A stretch of 7,324 bases of DNA from Gammaproteobacteria bacterium (GCA_011321985.1 DROB01000130.1:1-7324); one strand, 5' to 3'. Shown: positions 1 to 7,094, counted from the stretch's first letter. A program made the numbers and translations. The notes: generated from the letters alone by a model not told the origin.

Positions 1-138
1 CGCCATGTCAAACTGCTGAATGACAACTGGACCGTGGTCACCAAAGACCACAGCCTGTCAGCACAATGGGAACACACCATCCTGGTTACTGAAGAGGGCC
101 ATGAAGTTTTGACACAATGTGAAGGCGACGAAATTTAA
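1..138 (+). CDS. map: Methionine aminopeptidase, type I (C-terminal 45 residues, partial)
   Basis: Frame 1 is open from the window edge to a TAA at 136-138 and encodes the last 45 residues of methionine aminopeptidase. This cytosolic metalloprotease removes the initiator methionine from nascent proteins. The visible segment contains WTVVTKDHSLSAQWEHT, which closely matches the end of the E. coli enzyme (WTVKTKDRSLSAQYEHT). The Glu in QWEHT corresponds to the last of the five metal ligands (Glu235 in E. coli numbering). The other ligands lie upstream, outside the window. The stop codon overlaps the glnD ATG by one base (TAATG), so the two genes are likely translationally coupled. The map-glnD order is the same as in E. 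coli. The tail after the Glu is shorter than in E. coli but looks normal, with no sign of damage. Confidence 0.93.
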   Translation, partial: RHVKLLNDNWTVVTKDHSLSAQWEHTILVTEEGHEVLTQCEGDEI

Positions 139-2870
139 TGGTAGATGTCAATGCGATAGACAGTGGTGATACAGCGACAGGCTCTGTAGAAAATATTCTG
201 GACTTCGAGCTATTGAGTAAGCAGCTTGGCACCCACGCCACCGATGCAGAACTGATTACCCCCGATGTCATCAAACTTTTAAAACAGGCTGTCACTTCTA
301 TCGATGATGGCCTGAAAGACATCTACCGGGCGGGTGGCGATGTAAACACTATCGTCTACGGTCGGTCCAGGCTCATCGATCAGTTAATCGACGTCATCTA
401 CCGACACCTGTTCAAAGATATCGACCAGGAGATTGCACTTATCGCCGTCGGTGGTTATGGCCGTGGAGAGCTGCACCCCAAGTCAGATATCGACCTGATG
501 CTGTTACTGGCCGAAGAGGAAAACCAGAACACGAAAGATCTACTCGAAAAAATCCTGATGCTATTATGGGATATCCATCTGGAGATCGGTCACAGTGTCC
601 GCACCATAGACGAATGCATCAGCGAATCGGAAAAGGATATCACGGTCGCGACGAATATCATGGAGGCACGATTACTCGCTGGCAGTGATAAACTTTTCTC
701 AGAGATGAAAGAAAAAACCAGTGCCGAACACATCTGGGATTCGAAGTCTTTCTTTCAGGCGAAACTCGAAGAACAGATTCAGCGAAATGGAAAATTCAAT
801 GATACCGCTTACAATCTCGAACCCAACATAAAGGAAAGTCACGGTGGTCTGCGCGACATCCAGATGATCGGCTGGGTCGCCAAACGGCACTTCAATGCCA
901 ACAGTCTGAACGATCTGCTGAAGGAAGGCTTCCTGCTGGAAGACGAGCTGAACACACTGCTCGATGGCCAGCATCTGCTGTGGCGGATCCGCTGCAGCCT
1001 GCATTATCTCGCAGGGCGACGCGAAGACCGCCTGTTATTTGATTACCAGCGAGATCTGGCTGCTGAGTTCGGTTTTAAAGATAAGGCAGAAAATTCCCGA
1101 AATGAAGCTATCGAACAATTCATGCAGCAGTATTATCGCACCGTCATCGAACTGGAGCGGTTAAATGAGATGTTGTTACAGCATTTCAGGGAGGCTATCA
1201 TCTATCATGATGAGGATCAGGAAGCCGAGGTCATAAATAACAGTTTCCAGGTCAGAAATGGTTATCTGGAAACCACGAACCCTGATATCTTTAAAGATAA
1301 TGCCTGTGCCATACTGGAGATGTTTCTGATCCTGCAGGATTACCCCGAGATCCAGGGTGTACGAGCTGCGACCATCCGCGAGGTCAGGCAATATAAGTAC
1401 CTGATCAATGACAAGGTAAGGCAGTCACCACGTGCGCACCAGTTATTCATCAAGATAATGTTCCACTCCAGAGGGGTCACTCATGAATTACGGAGGATGA
1501 ACCGTTACGGTGTGCTCGCTGCCTATATACCCGCATTCGATTCCATAGTGGGCAGGATGCAGTACGATTTATTTCATGCTTTTACGGTAGACCAGCACAC
1601 ACTGTTCGTGGTCAGAAATATGCGCCGCCTCTCGGTTCCTCACTTCTGCAATGAATTCCCGCTGGCTAGTGGTGTCTTTCAACATCTACCCAATCCGGGG
1701 TTGCTGTATCTTTCAGGTCTGTTTCATGATATCGCAAAAGGCCGGCACGGCGACCACTCCGAACTGGGTTCTGTCGATGCCAAAGATTTCTGCATTCTGC
1801 ATGGTCTCTCTAAAAAAGAAAGCAAACTTGTCAGCTGGTTAGTCCGCAGCCACCTGGTCATGTCGGTGACCGCACAACGTAAAGACATCAGTGACCCGGA
1901 CGTGATCAACACATTTGCGCGTCATGTTAAAACCCTGGAGCGTCTCGACTATCTATACCTGCTAACCATCTGCGATATCCGGGGGACCAACCCGAAACAA
2001 TGGAACAACTGGAAAGACAAGTTACTCGCTGAGCTGTATAACAAGACGGCGGCGTTACTGAACAGAGGCTTCGATCAGGACCGCGCAACCCTGCAGAGCG
2101 ATCGAGAGATCAATATACTCGAAACCCAGACGGACGGTTTACGACAACTGGAGCAACTGGGTATTGATTCACACCAGGTGAATGAATTATGGGACACCCT
2201 GAACGAGGAATATTTTCAGGGGCACACATCGGATGAAATCGTATGGCACACTTCTCTTATCAATGAAGCGATCCAGAAAAAGATACTCGACAAACCTTTT
2301 GTCCAGACACGATTAGACCAGTCAGGAAACAGTATCGAACTCTTCGTCTATATGAAAAGCCGCGAAAAGATATTCCATGACATCGTAACCGTACTGGGTA
2401 GCAGTGAGGTAGACATCGTCGACGCTCAGATCATCAATACAAAAAATGGTTATGCATTAGAAACCTTTCGCCTGATACCGGTAAATATCGATATCTCAGA
2501 GATAGCCCTGGCAGCGGATCAGATCAACATCCGGTTACAGGAGCGGCTGCTCAATACCAGCGATGAAAGCCACACTTCGATGAACATCAGTCGACAGTAT
2601 AAATACTTTTCATCACCGACCATAATCTCTTTCACCAACAATGAAAAGAATAATACCACTCGCATCAGGATAGAAACCATCGATAGGACCGGAATCCTGG
2701 AGAACATCGCTAAAGCATTCGTGGAGAACCATATCAATATTCTGAATGCGCGGATCGTCACCGCTGGAGAAAAAGCTATCGATTACTTCATCGTGAACGA
2801 TTCGGATAATAAAGCACTTTCAGAAGATCAGCTGAAGACCCTCAAACAACAATTAGAAAAATTACTTTAA
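138..2870 (+). CDS. glnD: Bifunctional uridylyltransferase/uridylyl-removing enzyme (PII regulator)
   Basis: GlnD is the cytosolic nitrogen sensor. It uridylylates PII proteins (GlnB/GlnK) when glutamine is low and removes UMP when glutamine is high, thereby controlling glutamine synthetase adenylylation and NtrBC. The 910-residue product is close to the E. coli length of about 890. Visible domains in order are a nucleotidyltransferase domain with GGYGRGELHPKSDID at residues 105-119 (catalytic pair Asp117/Asp119), and the conserved EPNIKESHGGLRD block at 228-240. An HD hydrolase domain carries VDQHT (His487), FHDIAKG (His530-Asp531) and GDH (538-540), with CDIRGTNP near 612. Two C-terminal ACT domains, at about 732-785 and 841-890, should bind glutamine. 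All key residues of both activities are present. The ATG overlaps the map stop; GAAGG at 121-125 is a rather distant ribosome site, and translational coupling probably helps. No PII gene lies in the window. Confidence 0.97.
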   Translation: MVDVNAIDSGDTATGSVENILDFELLSKQLGTHATDAELITPDVIKLLKQAVTSIDDGLKDIYRAGGDVNTIVYGRSRLIDQLIDVIYRHLFKDIDQEIALIAVGGYGRGELHPKSDIDLMLLLAEEENQNTKDLLEKILMLLWDIHLEIGHSVRTIDECISESEKDITVATNIMEARLLAGSDKLFSEMKEKTSAEHIWDSKSFFQAKLEEQIQRNGKFNDTAYNLEPNIKESHGGLRDIQMIGWVAKRHFNANSLNDLLKEGFLLEDELNTLLDGQHLLWRIRCSLHYLAGRREDRLLFDYQRDLAAEFGFKDKAENSRNEAIEQFMQQYYRTVIELERLNEMLLQHFREAIIYHDEDQEAEVINNSFQVRNGYLETTNPDIFKDNACAILEMFLILQDYPEIQGVRAATIREVRQYKYLINDKVRQSPRAHQLFIKIMFHSRGVTHELRRMNRYGVLAAYIPAFDSIVGRMQYDLFHAFTVDQHTLFVVRNMRRLSVPHFCNEFPLASGVFQHLPNPGLLYLSGLFHDIAKGRHGDHSELGSVDAKDFCILHGLSKKESKLVSWLVRSHLVMSVTAQRKDISDPDVINTFARHVKTLERLDYLYLLTICDIRGTNPKQWNNWKDKLLAELYNKTAALLNRGFDQDRATLQSDREINILETQTDGLRQLEQLGIDSHQVNELWDTLNEEYFQGHTSDEIVWHTSLINEAIQKKILDKPFVQTRLDQSGNSIELFVYMKSREKIFHDIVTVLGSSEVDIVDAQIINTKNGYALETFRLIPVNIDISEIALAADQINIRLQERLLNTSDESHTSMNISRQYKYFSSPTIISFTNNEKNNTTRIRIETIDRTGILENIAKAFVENHINILNARIVTAGEKAIDYFIVNDSDNKALSEDQLKTLKQQLEKLL

Positions 2871-2878
2871 AGATAAAC

Positions 2879-4009
2879 ATGACCGCTACATTAGATCTTG
2901 CCAAACAACTCATCAGCATCCCTTCCATTACGCCGGATGATATGGGTTGCCAGAAAATCATCGCCGACAGACTGAGCGACATCGGATTTAATATCGAAAC
3001 TTTACGCTTTGGTGAAGTCGATAACTTATGGGCACGATACGGTACACAGTCTCCCCTTTTTGTCTTTGCCGGGCACACCGACGTGGTGCCGACAGGCCCG
3101 GTCGAACGGTGGAGTAACGACCCCTTCGTCCCGACCATCTCGGATGGTATCATGACCGCACGCGGTACGGCCGATATGAAAAGCAGTATCGCAGCTATGA
3201 TCTGTGCCTGCGAAGTTTTTTTTAAAAATAATGACACCCTGGATGGATCTGTTGCATTTTTGATCACCAGTGATGAAGAAGGCCCCGCTATCGATGGCAC
3301 GGTAAAGGTCATCGAACACTTAAGCTCACAAGATGAAACCATCGACTGGTGTCTGGTCGGCGAACCCTCGAGCACAAATACACTGGGTGATGTCATCAAG
3401 AATGGTCGCCGTGGTTCAATCGGTGGCGACCTGACCGTGCATGGCGTACAGGGCCACATCGCCTACCCTCATCTGGCAAAAAACCCTATCCACCTGTTTG
3501 CAGGTGCATTACAGGATCTCACCGACGAAGTGTGGGACAACGGTAACGATCACTTTCCACCGACCAGTTTCCAGATTTCGAATATCAACGCGGGTACCGG
3601 TGCCAGCAACGTCATCCCCTCGGATCTAGGCGTACAATTTAATTTACGCTTCTCTACAGAGATAACTGATGACGAGATAAAACAACGTATCGAAGCCATA
3701 CTGGATAAACACCAGCTTGACTACGATCTGAAGTGGACTCTGTCAGGCCAGCCCTTTTTGACACCCGACGGGGCGCTGGTCGAAGCAGTACAACAGGCGA
3801 TCAGCACCGTATGCGGTATAGAAACCGAGCTCTCGACTGCCGGTGGCACATCCGATGGGCGTTTCATCGCACCGACCGGTGCTCAGGTAGTAGAGCTTGG
3901 GCCGGTCAATGAGAGTATCCACAAGATCGATGAGAACATCGATGTACAACAGCTGGAAAAATTAACAGCGGTCTATACCGAGGTATTGAAGAATCTGTTT
4001 AGTGGCTGA
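2879..4009 (+). CDS. dapE: Succinyl-diaminopimelate desuccinylase
   Basis: DapE hydrolyses N-succinyl-LL-2,6-diaminopimelate to LL-diaminopimelate and succinate in the succinylase branch of lysine and meso-DAP (peptidoglycan) synthesis. It is a cytosolic dinuclear zinc enzyme of the M20 family. The 376-residue length is typical. Motifs are HTDVVPTG (His66, Asp68), RGTADMKSS (Asp99, bridging ligand), SDEEGPA (Glu133 general base, Glu134 ligand), GEPSS (Glu162) and ESIHKID (His348). These match the Haemophilus influenzae active-site positions with an offset of one. QGHIAYPH (191-198) marks the dimerisation lid domain and includes a conserved His. The gene starts 8 bases after glnD and has no clear Shine-Dalgarno sequence (TTTAAAGATAAAC precedes the ATG), so coupling to glnD translation is likely. 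In other gammaproteobacteria dap genes also sit beside glnD (dapD in E. coli). No truncation or frameshift is seen. Confidence 0.97.
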   Translation: MTATLDLAKQLISIPSITPDDMGCQKIIADRLSDIGFNIETLRFGEVDNLWARYGTQSPLFVFAGHTDVVPTGPVERWSNDPFVPTISDGIMTARGTADMKSSIAAMICACEVFFKNNDTLDGSVAFLITSDEEGPAIDGTVKVIEHLSSQDETIDWCLVGEPSSTNTLGDVIKNGRRGSIGGDLTVHGVQGHIAYPHLAKNPIHLFAGALQDLTDEVWDNGNDHFPPTSFQISNINAGTGASNVIPSDLGVQFNLRFSTEITDDEIKQRIEAILDKHQLDYDLKWTLSGQPFLTPDGALVEAVQQAISTVCGIETELSTAGGTSDGRFIAPTGAQVVELGPVNESIHKIDENIDVQQLEKLTAVYTEVLKNLFSG

Positions 4010-4044
4010 GTTTTTAGACCGTGGGTCAAACCGGCAAGGTGTGG

Positions 4045-4071
4045 GCATCGCGGAATAAATTCCGCTCCTAC
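4045..4071 (-). repeat. REP-like palindromic element with GTAG tag
   Basis: The segment contains an inverted repeat, GCGGAAT at 4050-4056 and ATTCCGC at 4059-4065, separated by AA. Read on the - strand it is GTAGGAGCGGAAT, then TT, then ATTCCGCGATGC: a 5' GTAG tetranucleotide followed by a palindrome. That is the hallmark of REP elements mobilised by RAYT (TnpA-REP) transposases. Similar GTAGGAGCG words are, from memory, frequent in gammaproteobacterial intergenic regions. It lies between dapE and the next promoter. There it could limit 3' decay or weakly terminate the glnD-dapE transcript; no U-tract follows, so a classic intrinsic terminator is not supported. Only one copy is in the window and no RAYT gene is present. 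Confidence 0.6.
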
Positions 4072-4096
4072 TGACATTCTCAGGTAGTATTTGTAC

Positions 4097-4125
4097 CAGA
4101 CATGACTAGATACATTAATTATAAT
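4097..4125 (+). promoter_or_regulatory. Putative sigma70 promoter for the small membrane protein and channel unit
   Basis: A perfect -10 hexamer TATAAT lies at 4120-4125. It is preceded, with a 17-base spacer, by CAGACA at 4097-4102, which matches four of six positions of TTGACA. The stretch 4111-4134 is strongly AT-rich compared with its surroundings. Transcription would start near 4132, giving a leader of about 30 bases that contains the strong ribosome site AAAGGAG (4149-4155). The start of a new transcription unit here fits the 154-base gap after dapE. Assignment is by consensus only. Confidence 0.45.
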
Positions 4126-4163
4126 AATATAAATTCGCAAACCAGAATAAAGGAGCCACTCGC

Positions 4164-4547
4164 ATGAATCTGGAAAAGGTCATATTCAGTTTTTTCATGA
4201 TACTCGCCCTCACCCTGAACTTCGGCTTTTTCTATGGTGAGATCGACGATGCACAACACCATAACGTCTACGAACTGTTTGCGGTCATCGTGGTAAACCT
4301 GATCGCCACAGTAATGAAATTCGGTGACAAATCACAGATGGGAGCCATGTTACTGGCGACCAGTCTGGTGGCCATGGTGCAGCTGATCGGCGCATCCATC
4401 GTCTGGGTATTTGCGGTACATATCCATCAGACCGGACTAACCCCGGGTACGGTATCGACCATCGTGGCACTGAGCGGTGGTGCTATGTTAGCCAATATCA
4501 TCTCTGTCATCCTGTTGATGATAGAGGCTTCCATGTTCAGAAGGTAG
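4164..4547 (+). CDS. Small four-helix membrane protein of unknown function (DUF6394-like)
   Basis: This 127-residue protein of unknown function is probably an inner-membrane protein. Four hydrophobic segments are visible at about residues 4-24, 35-52, 60-85 and 97-120. Short polar connectors lie between them: GEIDDAQHHNVYE at 25-37, KFGDKSQ at 52-58 and HIHQTGLTPG at 86-95. There is no catalytic signature and no cleavable signal peptide. It resembles a family I recall as DUF6394, found in marine Proteobacteria next to channel-type NAD-binding proteins; that is recollection, not a search result. The start is well supported by AAAGGAG at 4149-4155, 8 bases before the ATG. A potassium channel gene follows after 43 bases on the same strand with no terminator between, suggesting co-transcription. 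An accessory or regulatory role for the channel is an inference from position only. Confidence 0.85.
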   Translation: MNLEKVIFSFFMILALTLNFGFFYGEIDDAQHHNVYELFAVIVVNLIATVMKFGDKSQMGAMLLATSLVAMVQLIGASIVWVFAVHIHQTGLTPGTVSTIVALSGGAMLANIISVILLMIEASMFRR

Positions 4548-4590
4548 CAAGTTAATAACCTGGCCGACATTCTATAAATGAAAAAACCTG

Positions 4591-6381
4591 ATGAATGAAG
4601 TCACATCATTAATATTGCGGCGTATGCGTATGCCGCTGATATTGATCATATCGGTTTACAGTATCTCTATCCTGGTGTTGACATTAATACCCGGAGTCGA
4701 TGACAACGGTAATGTCTGGCATATGAGCATCTTCCATGCCTTTTACTTTGTCAGTTACACCGCAACGACCATCGGCTTTGGCGAGATACCCTACCCCCTG
4801 ACCGAAGCACAACGCCTGTGGACCGTCATCATTATCTACATGACCGTCATCACATGGTTCTATGCTCTGGGTACGGTCATCGCTCTGATGCAGGACAAAA
4901 CATTTATCGCTGTCAGCAAAAGATCTCGTTTCAGGCGTGATGTTAAAAACATGCATCGTCCATATTATGTCGTATGCGGCTATGGCGAAACAGGAAGAGC
5001 TGTCGTCGACGCATTACTGGAAGAACATTTTGGTGCCGTCGTCATAGAAATATTAGAAGACATAAGTGACCGTGGATTAAACGACACACTCGAATATGTT
5101 CCTAATCTGACGGCAGATGCCTCCGACCCGGCTATGTTAGAGATCGCCGGGGTTGATCAGGATAAATGCCGCGGTGTTATCGCTGTTACGGCATCAGATG
5201 AGACAAACCTGAAGATAGCCATCAGCAGTAAGCTGTTGCACCCTGACGTAACAGTCGTCTGTCGCTCAGAATATAAAGAGCATGAGAACAACATGCTCTC
5301 ATTCGGCACCGATCACATCATCAATCCGTTCGAGAGCTTTACCAGTATTTTCAGCATGGCACTGCATTCTCCTTCGATGCACCTGATCTATGAATGGTTG
5401 ACCGGAGCACCCGATGTTTCACTGAGCTCACCGATCGATATAAAACCCGGTCACTGGATACTCTCCGGCTATGGTCGCCTCGGAAAACAGCTACATCATG
5501 AACTCCTCAAAAAAAATATCCGGACCGTCATCATCGACCCTGATGAGAAAACCCGCGAAACATTTATCCGGAGCGATCATGCCGACGACCAGTTCATTAT
5601 CGGCACCGGTACCGATGCTCCTACACTATTACAGGCAGGAATTGAATCAGCAGCAGGGGTTATTGCAGGAACGGACAATGACTCCAATAATTTATCCATC
5701 ATCATGACCGCGCGTCAGCTCAACGATAACGTATTCGTCGTTGGCCGGCAGAATCTTATGAGTAATGAATTATTATATTCAAAAATTAATGAGCACTACC
5801 GCAAATCAAGAAAGAATAAGAATGAAGATATTTCAGCATTAGCCCATCTCGTCATGCAACCGAGCGAGGTCATCGCCAGAAAAATCCGGGCCATCCTGAT
5901 CGCCCCGCTGCTGATCGATTTCATACAATATGCACTGAATGAGAAACAGGAATGGGCAAATATCACGATCAGTCGATTAAGTGCTGTGGTCGGCGATAAC
6001 CCGCCTAATATCTGGACCGTTAATATAGGAAAAGATAAAACACCTGCTATCGCTCAGGCACTCGGTTATGGCCGCAGGATAGAGTTAAGACACCTCATCA
6101 AAGATCCGGTAAATCATGATAAGAACCTGCGGTGCATCGCTCTGCTGTTAAAACGCGGTGATGAGTTAATACTTCTACCAGAAGATAACCTTGAGCTAAA
6201 AGCCTTTGACCAGCTATTATTCTGTGGTTTGCGCAAAGTCAAACACACGATGTCACCGACCCTCAGGGACCTGAGTATCCTTAACTATGTGATGACATCG
6301 AAGAATGAGCCGCAGGCCTACATCTGGAAGAAGTTGACTCGTTTACTGAGCACTCAGGATAGGCGCTCCTCCAGGCGCTGA
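4591..6381 (+). CDS. Two-transmembrane potassium channel subunit with tandem RCK (TrkA-N) domains
   Basis: This inner-membrane K+ channel subunit is of the MthK/GsuK type (2TM-pore-2TM plus cytoplasmic RCK domains), expected to form a tetramer gated by ligands. TM1 lies at about residues 13-34, the pore helix at 48-59, the filter TIGFG at 60-64 (variant of TVGYG) and TM2 at about 77-101. RCK1 begins near 124 with the Rossmann motif GYGETG (130-135) and an acidic Glu153 at the end of strand two. RCK2 begins near 287 with GYGRLG (293-298) and Asp316. The region from about 400 to 596 ends in an RCK-C-like segment (GDELILLPEDNLELKAFDQL, 523-542). The length of 596 is slightly above that of GsuK-like proteins. 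The ATG at 4591 has no recognisable Shine-Dalgarno sequence. It is chosen because the hydrophobic N-terminus starts just after it. The ligand (nucleotide, NAD(H), Ca2+) and whether it is a channel rather than a transporter subunit cannot be read directly. Two TMs plus the pore strongly favour a channel. Confidence 0.93.
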   Translation: MNEVTSLILRRMRMPLILIISVYSISILVLTLIPGVDDNGNVWHMSIFHAFYFVSYTATTIGFGEIPYPLTEAQRLWTVIIIYMTVITWFYALGTVIALMQDKTFIAVSKRSRFRRDVKNMHRPYYVVCGYGETGRAVVDALLEEHFGAVVIEILEDISDRGLNDTLEYVPNLTADASDPAMLEIAGVDQDKCRGVIAVTASDETNLKIAISSKLLHPDVTVVCRSEYKEHENNMLSFGTDHIINPFESFTSIFSMALHSPSMHLIYEWLTGAPDVSLSSPIDIKPGHWILSGYGRLGKQLHHELLKKNIRTVIIDPDEKTRETFIRSDHADDQFIIGTGTDAPTLLQAGIESAAGVIAGTDNDSNNLSIIMTARQLNDNVFVVGRQNLMSNELLYSKINEHYRKSRKNKNEDISALAHLVMQPSEVIARKIRAILIAPLLIDFIQYALNEKQEWANITISRLSAVVGDNPPNIWTVNIGKDKTPAIAQALGYGRRIELRHLIKDPVNHDKNLRCIALLLKRGDELILLPEDNLELKAFDQLLFCGLRKVKHTMSPTLRDLSILNYVMTSKNEPQAYIWKKLTRLLSTQDRRSSRR

Positions 6382-6406
6382 GACACACTAAAACCCCTCA
6401 GATACA

Positions 6407-6438
6407 TTGTCGTACCAGACTACTATTACTGGTATAAT
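6407..6438 (+). promoter_or_regulatory. Putative promoter of the tRNA-Arg gene
   Basis: A perfect TATAAT lies at 6433-6438, 21 bases before the mature tRNA 5' end, which would give a short leader of roughly 14 bases for RNase P to remove. The best -35-like word is TTGTCG at 6407-6412, but its spacer of 20 bases is too long. The -35 assignment is therefore weak, while the -10 is convincing. The bases after the -10 (TTGTCGCC) are GC-leaning, as in stringently controlled stable-RNA promoters. A 6-bp inverted repeat, TACCAG (6413-6418) and CTGGTA (6429-6434), overlaps the -10. Confidence 0.5.
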
Positions 6439-6459
6439 TTGTCGCCACATCCAGCACAT

Positions 6460-6536
<77 letters not shown>

Positions 6537-6568
6537 TTTTAATAGATCATAAAATTTGAGGAACACGC

Positions 6569-7066
6569 ATGAGCATAGTTACATTGGATACATCACACGG
6601 TGATATCATTATCGAACTCAACGATGAGAAAGCACCCGAGACGGTGAAAAACTTTCTTAATTATGTCAATGATGGCTTTTTTGACGGCACCATCTTTCAC
6701 CGTGTCATCCCTAATTTCATGATACAGGGGGGTGGCTTTATGCCGGGTATGGTACAGAAGCGCTGTGAAGATCCGATAAAAAACGAAGCGGATAATGGTC
6801 TATCGAATGATCGCGGCACTATCGCCATGGCAAGAACCAATGACCCTCATTCGGCGACAGCCCAGTTCTTCATAAACCATAATGATAATGCTTTTCTGAA
6901 TCACACCGCACCGACGGGTGCTGGCTGGGGCTACTGTGTGTTTGGCAAAGTCACTGAGGGTATGGATGCGGTTGATGCTATCGCTGCGGTCAGTACCGGT
7001 AACGAAGGGGGACATGGCGATGTCCCCAATGAGACAGTAACCATCAACAAAGCGACCGCATCATAG
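6569..7066 (+). CDS. ppiB: Cytosolic peptidyl-prolyl cis-trans isomerase B (cyclophilin type)
   Basis: This cyclophilin catalyses cis-trans isomerisation of Xaa-Pro peptide bonds during protein folding. The 165-residue product aligns along its length with E. coli PpiB (164 residues), which is cytosolic; no signal peptide is present here either. Catalytic-site motifs are FHRVIPNFMIQGGG (Arg45, Phe50, Met51, Gln53), PIKNEADNGL (69-78), MARTNDPHSATAQFFIN (87-103) and WGYCVFGKV (120-128). The start at 6569 is set by GAGGA at 6558-6562, 6 bases upstream, and by the immediate beginning of the first beta strand. It lies 32 bases downstream of the tRNA-Arg and 18 bases upstream of lpxH. The ppiB-lpxH order is shared with E. 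coli and Pseudomonas. It is probably transcribed from the tRNA promoter, since no other promoter is evident in the short gap. Confidence 0.97.
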   Translation: MSIVTLDTSHGDIIIELNDEKAPETVKNFLNYVNDGFFDGTIFHRVIPNFMIQGGGFMPGMVQKRCEDPIKNEADNGLSNDRGTIAMARTNDPHSATAQFFINHNDNAFLNHTAPTGAGWGYCVFGKVTEGMDAVDAIAAVSTGNEGGHGDVPNETVTINKATAS

Positions 7067-7072
7067 GATGGT

Positions 7073-7094
7073 ATAAGACATCTTATGCAAGATG
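7073..7094 (+). promoter_or_regulatory. Overlapping inverted repeats around the lpxH start codon
   Basis: Two competing hairpins share the word TCTT. The first pairs ATAAG (7073-7077) with CTTAT (7082-7086) and reaches into the start codon. The second pairs CATCTT (7079-7084) with AAGATG (7089-7094) and presents ATGC, containing the start codon, as a four-base loop. They cannot form together. A role in tuning LpxH translation is only a possibility; both stems are short and AT-rich. Confidence 0.3.

Noticed and set aside
699..1004. A 101-codon open frame on the - strand inside glnD
   Set aside because: It is antisense to the conserved SHGGLRD region of GlnD and shows no family signature or ribosome site.
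2842..3459. A 205-codon open frame on the - strand
   Set aside because: It lies almost wholly antisense to dapE, which has all catalytic motifs. Its translation shows no recognisable domain, so it is a shadow of the coding strand.
4017..4027. GACC/GGTC hairpin after dapE as a possible terminator
   Set aside because: It has only four base pairs and no U-tract follows; the T-run precedes it instead.
6361..6379. Direct repeat of AGGCGCT at the end of the channel gene
   Set aside because: It encodes a plain Arg/Ser-rich C-terminus (RRSSRR) and two short copies are not evidence of a repeat element.
6378..6401. CTGAG/CTCAG inverted repeat after the channel gene as a terminator
   Set aside because: The stem is five pairs with a 14-base loop and no U-tract follows.
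7064..7085. ppiB and lpxH are in the same frame, separated by one TAG, suggesting a read-through fusion or a split gene
   Set aside because: Both proteins are complete at the junction by family length, are separate genes in other bacteria, and lpxH has its own ATG.
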